NCBI GenBank assembly: GCA_044225675.1
Contig: JBGAIH010000016.1
Coordinates: 50,072 to 114,071, forward strand
Length of the DNA stretch: 64,000 bases
Direction: 5' to 3'
Source: JACMQX01 sp044225675
Lineage (GTDB): Bacteria > Pseudomonadota > Gammaproteobacteria > Burkholderiales > Burkholderiaceae_C
Positions within the stretch are counted from its first letter, which is position 1; each line of letters begins with the position of its first letter. This document shows positions 18,661 through 26,653 of the stretch, one piece after another. The notes under the pieces were generated by a model, which saw only the letters and a list, made by a program, of their open reading frames with translations, had not been told where the DNA came from and did not search any database. Position numbers and translations under genes: made by a program.

Positions 18661-18727
18661 CGCCGCCACGGCCGCCCCACCGTTTCCGACCCCCACGCAT
18701 CCATCACCTCCACAGAGGGAGACAGAC

Positions 18728-19600
18728 ATGAAACACATCGGCATGATCGGTGCCTCGGGCCTGATGGGCCACGGCATCGCGAAGAACCTGCGCGCCAAGG
18801 GCTTCGAGCTGAGCCTCACGGTGCACCGCAATACCGAACGCGTGGCCGACCTGCTGGCCGCAGGCGCGAGGCAGGTGGCCCACCCCGCCGCGCTCGGCGG
18901 CTGCGACGCGGTGATCGTCTGCGTCACCGGCTCGCCGCAGGTCGAGGAGGTGCTGGCCGGCCCGAACGGCGTGCTGTCGCAGGCGCGCGCCGGCCTGCTC
19001 ATCGTGGACACCTCCACCAGCGAGCCCGAGTCCACACGGCGCCTGGCCGCGCTGTGCGCCGAACGCGGCGCCACGCTGGTGGATGCGCCGCTGGCCCGCA
19101 CGCCGGTGGAGGCCGAACTGGGCAAGCTCAACACCATGGTCGGCGCGGATCAGGCGGTGTTCGAACGGCTGCAGCCGGTGTTCCTTCCATGTGGGTGGCC
19201 CCTGCGCCGGCCACATCATCAAGCTGCTCAACAACTTCATCGGGCAGGCGATCACCACCGCGACGGCCGAGGCCTTCGCGGTCGGCGCACTGGCCGGCAT
19301 CCAGCCGCAGAAGCTGGTGGACGTGATCTCGGCCGGCGCCGTCAACTCCGGGCTGTTCCAGGCAATGGCCAGGACGCTCGCGGGCGACTATGCGGGCCTC
19401 AAGTTCGAGCTGGACAACGCGCGCAAGGACATCCGCTACTACACGCATCTGGCCGAGGCGGTGAACGTGCCCTCCACCGTGGGCGACGCGGTGCACCAGA
19501 GCCTGGTCACGGCCAGCGCCCTGGCCACGGCAGGAAGTTCGTGCCGGCGCTGGTGACGGCGCAGGAGCAGCTCACGGGCGCGAAGATCGGCCCGCGCTGA
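18728..19600 (+). pseudogene. Frameshifted beta-hydroxyacid dehydrogenase (3-HIBDH family)
   Basis: The reading frame from 18728 encodes the Rossmann domain (MKHIGMIGASGLMGHGIAKN) and continues to LQPVF near 19180. The family's next block (FHVGGPCAGHIIKLLNN, with the catalytic Lys) is in another frame. The original frame returns at KFVPALVTAQEQL near 19527. The first break fits a deletion of about 20 bases, because residues expected between QPVF and FHVGG are absent. The second fits loss of one G in CTGGCC (CTGGGCC expected). The gene would have been about 295 residues. It is either a pseudogene or an assembly error; two breaks, one of them larger than one base, favour a real lesion. Confidence 0.82.
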
Positions 19601-19622
19601 GCTTCGCCGTATCATGCGGCCG

Positions 19623-19991
19623 ATGAACTCCGTGACCCGCACCATGCACCGCTCCATGCACCGCTTCCTGCACCGCACCATGACGGGCGCCGCCGGCGTC
19701 GTTCTTGCAGTCCTGCTGGCCAGCTGCGGCGGCGGTGGCGGCAACCCCGGCATCTGCGCGGGCAGCGCGCAGGTCTGCGCCGCCGGCGACAACTACAACA
19801 CGCTGTCGGGCGAGACGCTGGCCCTGGAGCCCACGCCCAGCACGTCCACCGGCTCGTCGACGAGTTCCACCAGCACCGACACCGCCGTGTGCTCGCAATT
19901 CCTCGACCAGGCGGCGGCGCAGCAGTACTTCTTCACGCACAACGCGCCGCAGCTCGACACCGACGGCGACGGCATCGCCTGCAACAACTGA
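19623..19991 (+). CDS. Lipoprotein with C-terminal excalibur calcium-binding motif
   Basis: Protein of 122 residues. A signal peptide ends in a lipobox (LLASC, Cys35) followed by a Gly run, so it is probably lipidated and exported. A Ser/Thr-rich linker follows (about 72-88), then a C-terminal excalibur-like motif (DTDGDGIACNN), a short calcium-binding DxDxDG loop with a cysteine. Function unknown; excalibur proteins are usually surface-located. The start could also be at 19614. Confidence 0.75.
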   Translation: MNSVTRTMHRSMHRFLHRTMTGAAGVVLAVLLASCGGGGGNPGICAGSAQVCAAGDNYNTLSGETLALEPTPSTSTGSSTSSTSTDTAVCSQFLDQAAAQQYFFTHNAPQLDTDGDGIACNN

Positions 19992-20004
19992 CCGGCCCGG
20001 CGGC

Positions 20005-21099
20005 TCAGTCCACCTCGACCGGCACCCGCTGCGCCAGCGCGCACATCAGCTCGTAGCTCACGGTGCCGCCGGCCTGCGCCACCTCGTCGACGGGCAGGAC
20101 GGCGCCGCTGCCGGCCCGGCCCCACAGCGTGACCTCGGCACCGCAGCCGGCCTGCGGCAGGCTGGTGAGGTCCACGGTGATCATGTCCATGCTGACGCGG
20201 CCCACCATGCGCGTGCGCACGCCGCCCACCAGCACCGGCGTGCCGGTGCTGCAGTGGCGCGGATAGCCGTCGGCATAGCCGCAGGCCACGACGCCGATGC
20301 GCATGGGCGCGTCCGCAACGAAGCTGGAGCCATAGCCCACGGTGTCGCCGGGCGCAAGCGACTGCACCGCGAGGATGCGGGAGCTGAGCGTCATCGCCGG
20401 CTGCAGGCCCCAGTGCGCGGCATCGTTCTGCGGGAAGTCGGGCGCGCTGCCGTACACCGCAATGCCGGGCCGGACCCAGTCGCCGCGCACCGCCGCATCG
20501 GCCGCATGGCGCAGCGTGGCCGCGCTGTTGGCCAGGCTGCGCTCGCCCGGCAGGTCGCGCGTGATCTCGTCGAACACGCGCATCTGGTGGGCGATGCCGC
20601 GCGGACCGTCGGCGTCGCTGAAGTGCGTCATGAGCGAGATCTCGTCGACCTGCGGCAGCGCGTTCAGGCGGGTCCAGGCGGCGCGAAAGCGCTGCGGCGT
20701 GAAGCCCAGGCGGTTCATGCCCGAATTCATCTTGAGGAAGACGCGGTGCGGCTGGTGCGTCTTGTGCGTGGCCAGCATGTCGATCTGCTCGTCGCAGTGG
20801 ATCACATGCCACAGCTCAAGGCGCGAGCACAGCTCCAGGTCGCGCGGCTCGAACACGCCTTCGAGCAGCAGGATCGGCCCGCGCCAGCCCAGCTGGCGCA
20901 CGCGCTGCGCCTCGTCCAGGTCGAGCAGCGCAAAACCGTCGGCGCCGCGCAGGCCCTCGAAGGCGCGCTCGATGCCGTGGCCGTAGGCGTTGGCCTTGAC
21001 CACCGCCCAGACGCGCGCCCCGGCGGCCGATTGCCGCGCCCGGGCCAGGTTATGGTGCAGTGCATCAGGATGGATGCGGGCGAGAATGGGACGGGGCAT
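20005..21099 (-). CDS. alr: Alanine racemase
   Basis: PLP enzyme (364 residues) making D-alanine for peptidoglycan. The PLP lysine is Lys35 in VVKANAYGHG; the opposing catalytic tyrosine is in DTVGYGSSF. The C-terminal RVSMDMITVDL stretch is typical. The start at 21099 (MPRPILARIHPDAL) is chosen on alignment grounds; the open frame extends upstream without a better start. It is divergent from lplT, with 125 bp between the start codons. Confidence 0.95.
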   Translation of the reverse strand: MPRPILARIHPDALHHNLARARQSAAGARVWAVVKANAYGHGIERAFEGLRGADGFALLDLDEAQRVRQLGWRGPILLLEGVFEPRDLELCSRLELWHVIHCDEQIDMLATHKTHQPHRVFLKMNSGMNRLGFTPQRFRAAWTRLNALPQVDEISLMTHFSDADGPRGIAHQMRVFDEITRDLPGERSLANSAATLRHAADAAVRGDWVRPGIAVYGSAPDFPQNDAAHWGLQPAMTLSSRILAVQSLAPGDTVGYGSSFVADAPMRIGVVACGYADGYPRHCSTGTPVLVGGVRTRMVGRVSMDMITVDLTSLPQAGCGAEVTLWGRAGSGAVLPVDEVAQAGGTVSYELMCALAQRVPVEVD

Positions 21100-21224
21100 G
21101 GGGTACGACTCGTGGGGACTTCGCGGGATTTTGGCACTGGCGGGCGTGATATAACCACCCGACCGTTTGGAGACGTCACTAAATTGAACAGCATCAGAAA
21201 GACTGATGCAGCAACGCACCCTCG

Positions 21225-22508
21225 ATGAAGCGCGGTTTCTACACCATCATGGCGGCCCAGTTCTTTTCGTCACTGGCCGACAACGCGCTTTTCGTCGGAG
21301 CCGTGCAATTGCTCAAGGGCAGCGGCGCGCCCGAGTGGCAGCAGGCCGCTCTGGTGCCGATGTTCGCGCTGTTCTACGTGATCCTGGCGCCCTTCGTCGG
21401 AGCCTTCGCCGACGCCCGGCCCAAGGGCTCGGTCATGTTCTACAGCAATGCCATCAAGGTGGTGGGCTGCCTGATGATGCTGTTCGGCTCCCACCCGCTG
21501 CTGGCCTACGCCATCGTCGGACTGGGCGCAGCGGCCTACTCGCCGGCCAAGTACGGCATCCTCACCGAGCTGCTGCCGGCCTCGCAGCTGGTCAAGGCCA
21601 ACGGGTGGATCGAGGGCCTCACGATCGCCTCCATCATCCTGGGCGTGCTGCTGGGCGGCCAGCTGGTGGGCCCGGTGATCTCGCACCGGCTGCTGCAGTT
21701 CGACTTCCCGTTCTTCGACACACCGATCGACACCGCGCCCGAGGCGGCCATCGCGGTGCTGATCTTCGTCTACATGCTGGCGGCCTGGTTCAACACCCGC
21801 ATCCCGCATACCGGCGTCGAGATGCGCCCGATGCCGTCGAACCCGATGACGCTGCTGCCCGACTTCTGGAGCTGCAACAGCCGGCTGTGGAACGACCGGC
21901 TCGGCCAGATCTCGCTGGCGACGACCACGCTGTTCTGGGGCGTGAGCGGCAACCTGCGCTACATCGTGCTGGCCTGGGCGGCGGCGGCCCTGGGCTACAG
22001 CGTGACCCAGGCCTCGACGCTCGTGGGCGTGGTGGCCATCGGCACGGCCGTCGGCGCCGTGGTGGCGTCGATGCGCATGCGGCTGGACCAGGCCACGCGC
22101 GTCATGCCGCTGGGCATTGCGATGGGCCTGCTCGTGATCCTGCTGAACTTCATCACCAACGTCTGGCTGGCCGCGCCCTTTCTCGTGATCCTCGGCGCGA
22201 TCGGCGGCTTCCTCGTCGTGCCGATGAACGCGCTGCTGCAGCACCGCGGGCACAATCTGATGGGTGCGGGCCGGTCGATCGCGGTGCAGAACTTCAACGA
22301 GCAGGCCTGCATCCTGGGGCTGGGCGCGTTCTACAGCCTCTCGACCAAGCTGGGCCTGTCGGCCTTCGGCGCCATCACGGCCTTCGGCATCGTGGTGGCC
22401 GGCGTGATGTGGCTGATCCAGCGCTGGCACGCGCACAACCAGGTCCGCCACAAGGAAGAGCTGGACCATCTGCTGGCCATTGCGCGCAGCGACAACACCC
22501 ACGGCTGA
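21225..22508 (+). CDS. lplT: Lysophospholipid transporter LplT
   Basis: MFS-type inner-membrane carrier (427 residues, about 12 hydrophobic helices) that flips lysophospholipids inward for re-acylation. The N-terminus MKRGFYTIMAAQFFSSLADNALFVGAV and the loop AKYGILTELLPASQLVKANGW are characteristic. No acyltransferase/synthetase (Aas) gene follows, so the partner must be elsewhere. It sits divergent from alr, a pairing I recall from other Burkholderiales. Confidence 0.93.
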   Translation: MKRGFYTIMAAQFFSSLADNALFVGAVQLLKGSGAPEWQQAALVPMFALFYVILAPFVGAFADARPKGSVMFYSNAIKVVGCLMMLFGSHPLLAYAIVGLGAAAYSPAKYGILTELLPASQLVKANGWIEGLTIASIILGVLLGGQLVGPVISHRLLQFDFPFFDTPIDTAPEAAIAVLIFVYMLAAWFNTRIPHTGVEMRPMPSNPMTLLPDFWSCNSRLWNDRLGQISLATTTLFWGVSGNLRYIVLAWAAAALGYSVTQASTLVGVVAIGTAVGAVVASMRMRLDQATRVMPLGIAMGLLVILLNFITNVWLAAPFLVILGAIGGFLVVPMNALLQHRGHNLMGAGRSIAVQNFNEQACILGLGAFYSLSTKLGLSAFGAITAFGIVVAGVMWLIQRWHAHNQVRHKEELDHLLAIARSDNTHG

Positions 22509-22533
22509 GTCCGGCCGCGCCTACCGATCCGTC

Positions 22534-23466
22534 GTGACGCCTCCCGCGCGGCCTCAGGCCGCTTCCCGTCCCGCCTCGAACCCGGCCCCGAATCCGGCCC
22601 TGAGCGCCGCCCTGCCGGCCGCCGCGCTGGTGTGGAATGCCTTCGTCTGGGGCGTGTCGTGGTGGCCGTTCCGCGCGCTGGAGTCGCGCGGCCTGCACCC
22701 GCTGTGGGCGACGACCTTCGTGTTCGCTTTCTCGCTCGTGTGCCTGATGCTCGCGCGACCGGGCGCCTGGCGCGGTCTGGCGCGCACGCCCGCGCTCTGG
22801 CTGCTGCTGGTGGCCACGGGGGTGACGAACGCCGGCTTCAACTGGGCGATCACCGTGGGCGACGTGGTGCGCGTGGTGCTGCTGTTCTACCTCATGCCGG
22901 CGTGGTCGGTGCTGCTGGCCTGGCCGCTGCTCGGCGAGAGGCCCACGGCCGGCTCGGTGCTGCGGGTCGTGCTGGCGCTGGCCGGCGTGCTGGTGGTGCT
23001 CAAGTCGCCGGCGACGCCCTGGCCCGTCCCTTCGGGCCTGGCCGACTGGCTGGCGATCCTCGGCGGGTTCAGCTTCGCGCTGACGAACATTCTTCTGCGG
23101 CGACTGTCGGACGTGCCGACCGAGCAGCGGGTGTTCGCGATGTTCAGCGGCGGCGTGGTCGTGGCCACGGCGCTGGCGGCCTGGGGCATGAGCCAGGGCA
23201 GCGTGGCCGCGCCGCCGGCACCGGCGGCGGGCTGGCTGGCGATCGCGGCGGCGCTGAGCCTCGCCTTCATGTCGAGCAACCTGGCGCTGCAGTACGGCGC
23301 CTCGCGCCTGTCGGCGCACACCACCTCGCTCATCATGGTGTCGGAGCTGCTGTTCGCCAGCCTGTCGTCGGTGGCGCTCGATGCCGGCGAGCTGTCGGCC
23401 CGGACGCTGGCGGGCGGTGCGCTGATCGTGCTGGCGGCGCTGCTGTCGGCCCGGGCGCCGCACTGA
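22534..23466 (+). CDS. DMT-family (EamA) transporter
   Basis: Integral membrane protein of 310 residues with about ten hydrophobic segments in two EamA repeats. Features include WNAFVWGVSWWPFRALE at the first helix and ITVGDVVRVVLLFYLMPAWSVLLAW in the first repeat. These carriers export or import small metabolites; the substrate is unknown. The start is probably the GTG at 22534; an upstream ATG at 22480 overlaps lplT by 29 bp. Confidence 0.85.
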   Translation: MTPPARPQAASRPASNPAPNPALSAALPAAALVWNAFVWGVSWWPFRALESRGLHPLWATTFVFAFSLVCLMLARPGAWRGLARTPALWLLLVATGVTNAGFNWAITVGDVVRVVLLFYLMPAWSVLLAWPLLGERPTAGSVLRVVLALAGVLVVLKSPATPWPVPSGLADWLAILGGFSFALTNILLRRLSDVPTEQRVFAMFSGGVVVATALAAWGMSQGSVAAPPAPAAGWLAIAAALSLAFMSSNLALQYGASRLSAHTTSLIMVSELLFASLSSVALDAGELSARTLAGGALIVLAALLSARAPH

Positions 23467-23558
23467 CACGCGCCTTCACCGGAACGGCCAAGACCCCCGC
23501 ACGCCAGCGGACGGGCGTTTCAGCCACAATGTCTCATCCCCACGCCCCAGGAGCCGCC

Positions 23559-24044
23559 ATGCCCACCGTCTACGACTTTGAAGCCCGCCAGATCGACGGG
23601 ACCTCCGTGCCGCTCGACCAGTACCGCGGCAAGGTTCTGCTGATCGTGAACACCGCAAGTGCCTGCGGCTTCACGCCGCAGTTCGGTGGCCTCGAGGAGC
23701 TGCACAAGCAGTACGGCGGGCAGGGCCTCGTGGTGCTCGGCTTTCCGTGCAACCAGTTCGCCGGGCAGGACCCGGGCAGCAACGACGAGATCGCCTCGTT
23801 CTGCCAGCTCAACTACGGCGTGAGCTTCCCGATGATGGCGAAGATCGACGTCAACGGCGCCGATGCCGACCCGCTGTTCAAGTACCTGACCGCCGAAGCG
23901 CCGGGCCTGCTGGGCACCAAGGCCATCAAATGGAACTTCACCAAGTTCCTGATCGGCAAGGACGGCGCCGTGATCCGCCGCTATGCGCCGCAGGACGCGC
24001 CCAAGGATCTGGGCAAGGACATCGAGAAGGCGCTGGCCGCCTGA
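23559..24044 (+). CDS. Glutathione peroxidase-family thiol peroxidase
   Basis: Thioredoxin-fold peroxidase of 161 residues that reduces hydroperoxides. The catalytic Cys36 is in NTASACGFTPQ; the supporting Gln and Trp are in FPCNQFAGQDPGS and KWNFTKFLIG. It is a cysteine, not selenocysteine, enzyme, and such proteins usually take electrons from thioredoxin. The ATG at 23559 has CAGGAG upstream; an in-frame ATG at 23529 is less well placed. Confidence 0.93.
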   Translation: MPTVYDFEARQIDGTSVPLDQYRGKVLLIVNTASACGFTPQFGGLEELHKQYGGQGLVVLGFPCNQFAGQDPGSNDEIASFCQLNYGVSFPMMAKIDVNGADADPLFKYLTAEAPGLLGTKAIKWNFTKFLIGKDGAVIRRYAPQDAPKDLGKDIEKALAA

Positions 24045-24114
24045 TGCGTCCCGCCTGATGCGTCCCGTCTGATGCGTCCCGCCAGCGGCGAACGAGGGGG
24101 CTGGCACCGCGAGG

Positions 24115-24816
24115 CTAGACCCAGCCCTGCTCGCGCAGCCGCGCTTCCTCGATGCGCAGATGGTCGGCCAGGGTGCGGCCGGGCTCGTCGCGGAACCGCT
24201 CGTCCAGCCGCCGGACATAGCTGACGCGATCGACGCGGAAGCTGCGGAAGTCCTGCCGCGTTTCGCACCAGGCCGCCAGCGTCCAGACCTTGCCCCAGTA
24301 GAAGCAGCCCAGCGGCCGCACGATGCGCTCGCTGGTCTTGTCGGTCAGGTCGCGGTAGTGGATGAACAGCTTCACGCGGTCCTGCGCCGACTCGCGCAGC
24401 GTCTGCAGCGTGCGCTGCGCGGGCGGTTCCAGGCCCCAGCAGGGCGCGAACACCACCAGGCTCTCGGCCGCGACGCGTGCGTCCACCGGCAGCACCGACA
24501 TGATCTTGCCGAGCGCGTCCTGCGCGTTGCGCGCGAGCGCCGGATCGAGCCAGGCCTGGGCGATGCGCACCGAAGCGAGCAGGGCCTTGGCCTCGTCCTG
24601 GGTGAACATCATCGGCGGCAGATCGAAGCCCGGGCCCAGCCGGTAGCCCATGCCGGCCTCGCCCTCGATCGGCACGCCCTGATGCTGCAGGTCCGACACG
24701 TCGCGGTAGATGGTGCGCTCCGACACTTCGAGCCTCTCGGCCAGGTAGGCGGCCGTCGTCAGGCGGCGGCCCCGGATGAGCTGGATGATGTGGAACAGTC
24801 GATCAGCGCGGCGCAT
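24115..24816 (-). CDS. YafY-type HTH/WYL-domain transcriptional regulator
   Basis: Regulator of 233 residues with an N-terminal HTH_11 domain (ADRLFHIIQLIRGRRLTTAAYLAERLEVSERTIYRDV, about 4-40) and a WYL domain (about 130-215, with FIHYRD and RPLGCFYWGKVWTLAAWC). WYL proteins bind small ligands or nucleic acid ends and often act as repressors. The start is the ATG at 24816, which matches the usual family N-terminus; the upstream extension is proline-rich and unlikely. The target is unknown; the EVE gene downstream of its promoter faces the same way. Confidence 0.85.
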   Translation of the reverse strand: MRRADRLFHIIQLIRGRRLTTAAYLAERLEVSERTIYRDVSDLQHQGVPIEGEAGMGYRLGPGFDLPPMMFTQDEAKALLASVRIAQAWLDPALARNAQDALGKIMSVLPVDARVAAESLVVFAPCWGLEPPAQRTLQTLRESAQDRVKLFIHYRDLTDKTSERIVRPLGCFYWGKVWTLAAWCETRQDFRSFRVDRVSYVRRLDERFRDEPGRTLADHLRIEEARLREQGWV

Positions 24817-24925
24817 GAAGGTCTTCCGGGAAGGGGGAGGGAGCGGGCCCGGCCAGGCGGGCAGGAGCCATTGTGGTTGCAAACGCCTTGCGCGTCATGA
24901 CGCGGCCGGTCATCGCGCCGGGAGG

Positions 24926-25375
24926 CTAGAGGCCGAGCTGCGCCGCGTCCGCGCCCATCGCCCGGGCGATCAGGCGCATGTCGTGGTCGCTCACCGAGAA
25001 CAGCCCGAAGCGAAACTTGTAGCCCCAGCGGTTGCGGTCCTCGATGAACTCGAACGCGTCCAGCAGCGGCAGGATCGGCGCCTCGTGCGACGGCACATAG
25101 GCCACGTCGCGTCGCCATGGCACGAAGCCGTTCCCCATGTCGAACTCATAGGGCTCACCCGGCTGCGCGACGCCGATGGAGACGAAGCTCTGCAGATAAT
25201 CCTTCGAGCCGAACACGGTGCTTGGCGAGTAGTAGGCGACGCGGTCACCGCCGCGAATGCGCTTGAGCGGCGCGTGCTTGCCGTGGCCCACCTGCATGAC
25301 GCCCATGGGCCGATGCTCACGGCCGAGGCGGGCGTGCTCGGCGCTGGCCACGGCGATCCAGTTCTTGTGTGTCAT
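24926..25375 (-). CDS. EVE-domain protein (UPF0310 type)
   Basis: Protein of 149 residues in the PUA-like EVE family. The N-terminus MTHKNWIAVASAEH and the motif GDRVAYYSPSTVF match. EVE domains bind modified bases in DNA or RNA and often occur with restriction or defence genes; here it stands alone in core DNA. Its cellular role is not known. Confidence 0.82.
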   Translation of the reverse strand: MTHKNWIAVASAEHARLGREHRPMGVMQVGHGKHAPLKRIRGGDRVAYYSPSTVFGSKDYLQSFVSIGVAQPGEPYEFDMGNGFVPWRRDVAYVPSHEAPILPLLDAFEFIEDRNRWGYKFRFGLFSVSDHDMRLIARAMGADAAQLGL

Positions 25376-25395
25376 GCCGGCATCCTAGTGACATG

Positions 25396-25479
25396 CTGCT
25401 GACAGCTGCGTGTCAGCAGACCCGCAGCGTGGCAAGCGGCAAGCGGCAAGCGGTGATCGGTGGCGGGTGGCGGGTGGCA
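25396..25479. repeat. Short inverted and tandem repeats in an intergenic gap
   Basis: The gap 25376-25539 holds a 9-bp inverted repeat CTGCTGACA/TGTCAGCAG (25396-25404 and 25411-25419), three exact copies of GGCAAGC (25431-25451) and near-copies of GGTGGCG (25459-25479). There is no T run for a terminator. The repeats look like slippage products with no clear role. Confidence 0.6.
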
Positions 25480-25539
25480 GTCCGGGACCGTTGGCCTCGC
25501 GCCGCCGAAGAGCCTTGTATCTTTGAGCCTCGGGCCGGC

Positions 25540-26535
25540 TCAGTCGAAGGTGATCACGACATGCCCGGTCTGCCCGCGGTCGAGCACGCGCGCGAACGCG
25601 GCCGCCACGTCCGCCAGCGCGAAGCACGCTCCGACCTCGGGCCGGATTAGGCCACGCTCCCACCACTGGCCGAGCTGTGCGAACAGCGCACGCATGCGGT
25701 CCGCGTGCTCGGCCCGCGCGTCGATCTTGTAGTAGCCCATGTAGAGGCCGCAGACCGTGATGTTCTTGACCAGCAGCAGGTTCGCCGGGATCTGCGGCAC
25801 CGTGCCGCCCGCAAAGCCCAGCGGCAGGATGCGCCCGCCCGGCGCGATGCAGCGCAGTGCCTCGTCGAAGACCGCCCCGCCCACCGGTTCGAGGGCCGCA
25901 TCGACCCGGCGCCCGCCGTTGGCCTGCAGCACGGCGTCGCGCAGGGTGGCGGGATCGGCATCCACCGCCTCATGGGCGCCATGACGCAGCGCGATCGCGC
26001 GACGCTCGCCCGTGCTGGCCGCCGCGATCACGCGCGCGCCCAGCAGCCGGCCGATCTGCACGGCGGCCGTGCCGGTGCCGCCAGCCGCACCGGTCACCAG
26101 CAGGCTCTGGCCCGGCTGCACAGCCAGCAGATGCGGCCAGGTCAGGGCCGCCGCCACGGAGTTGTAGGAGGCATTGAAGGTGGTCGCCTCGGCAAACCCG
26201 ATGCCTTCGGGCAGGGCGTAGACATTGTCCTCGTGCGCCACCGCCAGCTCGGCCAGGCCGCCGTATTCGAGCGTTGCGAGCACGCGGTCGCCGACGCGGT
26301 AGCGGCGGGCGTGCTCCCCCGTCGCCTGCACGACGCCGGCCACTGTGTTGCCGGGCACGAAGGGCAGCGCGGGCTTGCGCTGGTAACGGCCCTGCACCAG
26401 CAGCGACAGCGAATGGCTCACGGCCGCCGCATGGACACGGATCAGCACCTCGTCGGGCCCGCAGGCAGGCGGGTCGACCTCGCTGGCCTGAAGCTGCGAA
26501 GGGTCGGTCCATTCATGGATCTGGATGGCTTGCAT
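25540..26535 (-). CDS. Zinc-independent quinone oxidoreductase-like MDR protein
   Basis: Medium-chain dehydrogenase/reductase of 331 residues, similar to NADPH:quinone reductases. The NADPH-binding motif is VTGAAGGTGTAAVQIGRLLGA (about 140-160). The catalytic-zinc ligands of alcohol dehydrogenases are absent, as is normal for the quinone/crotonyl-CoA reductase branch. It is divergent from the acyl-CoA synthetase gene; an 18-bp operator of the TetR-type set lies 41 bp upstream of its start, so it is likely part of the CoA-ester regulon. A role in reducing an unsaturated intermediate is possible. Confidence 0.85.
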   Translation of the reverse strand: MQAIQIHEWTDPSQLQASEVDPPACGPDEVLIRVHAAAVSHSLSLLVQGRYQRKPALPFVPGNTVAGVVQATGEHARRYRVGDRVLATLEYGGLAELAVAHEDNVYALPEGIGFAEATTFNASYNSVAAALTWPHLLAVQPGQSLLVTGAAGGTGTAAVQIGRLLGARVIAAASTGERRAIALRHGAHEAVDADPATLRDAVLQANGGRRVDAALEPVGGAVFDEALRCIAPGGRILPLGFAGGTVPQIPANLLLVKNITVCGLYMGYYKIDARAEHADRMRALFAQLGQWWERGLIRPEVGACFALADVAAAFARVLDRGQTGHVVITFD

Positions 26536-26575
26536 GGGCTAAGAAAGCAGGCGGATGGATCGGGCAGCACGAACT

Positions 26576-26593
26576 TTCTACCAACGGGTAGAA
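26576..26593. promoter_or_regulatory. Operator A of the predicted TetR regulon
   Basis: TTCTACC-AACG-GGTAGAA, perfect 7-bp arms. It lies between the divergent genes at 26535 and 26654. The right arm contains TAGAAT (26589-26594), a good -10 hexamer for the rightward gene, so a bound repressor would block RNA polymerase. Confidence 0.85.
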
Positions 26594-26653
26594 TCCTGCG
26601 CAAGTAAGCCAGAACGGTGCGCCCGTGTCAAGCGCGCCGCAGGAGACCGCCTC

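Noticed and set aside
16330..19137. 935-codon minus-strand open frame
   Set aside because: Antisense to recognised genes with clear motifs; the composition is that of a shadow frame.
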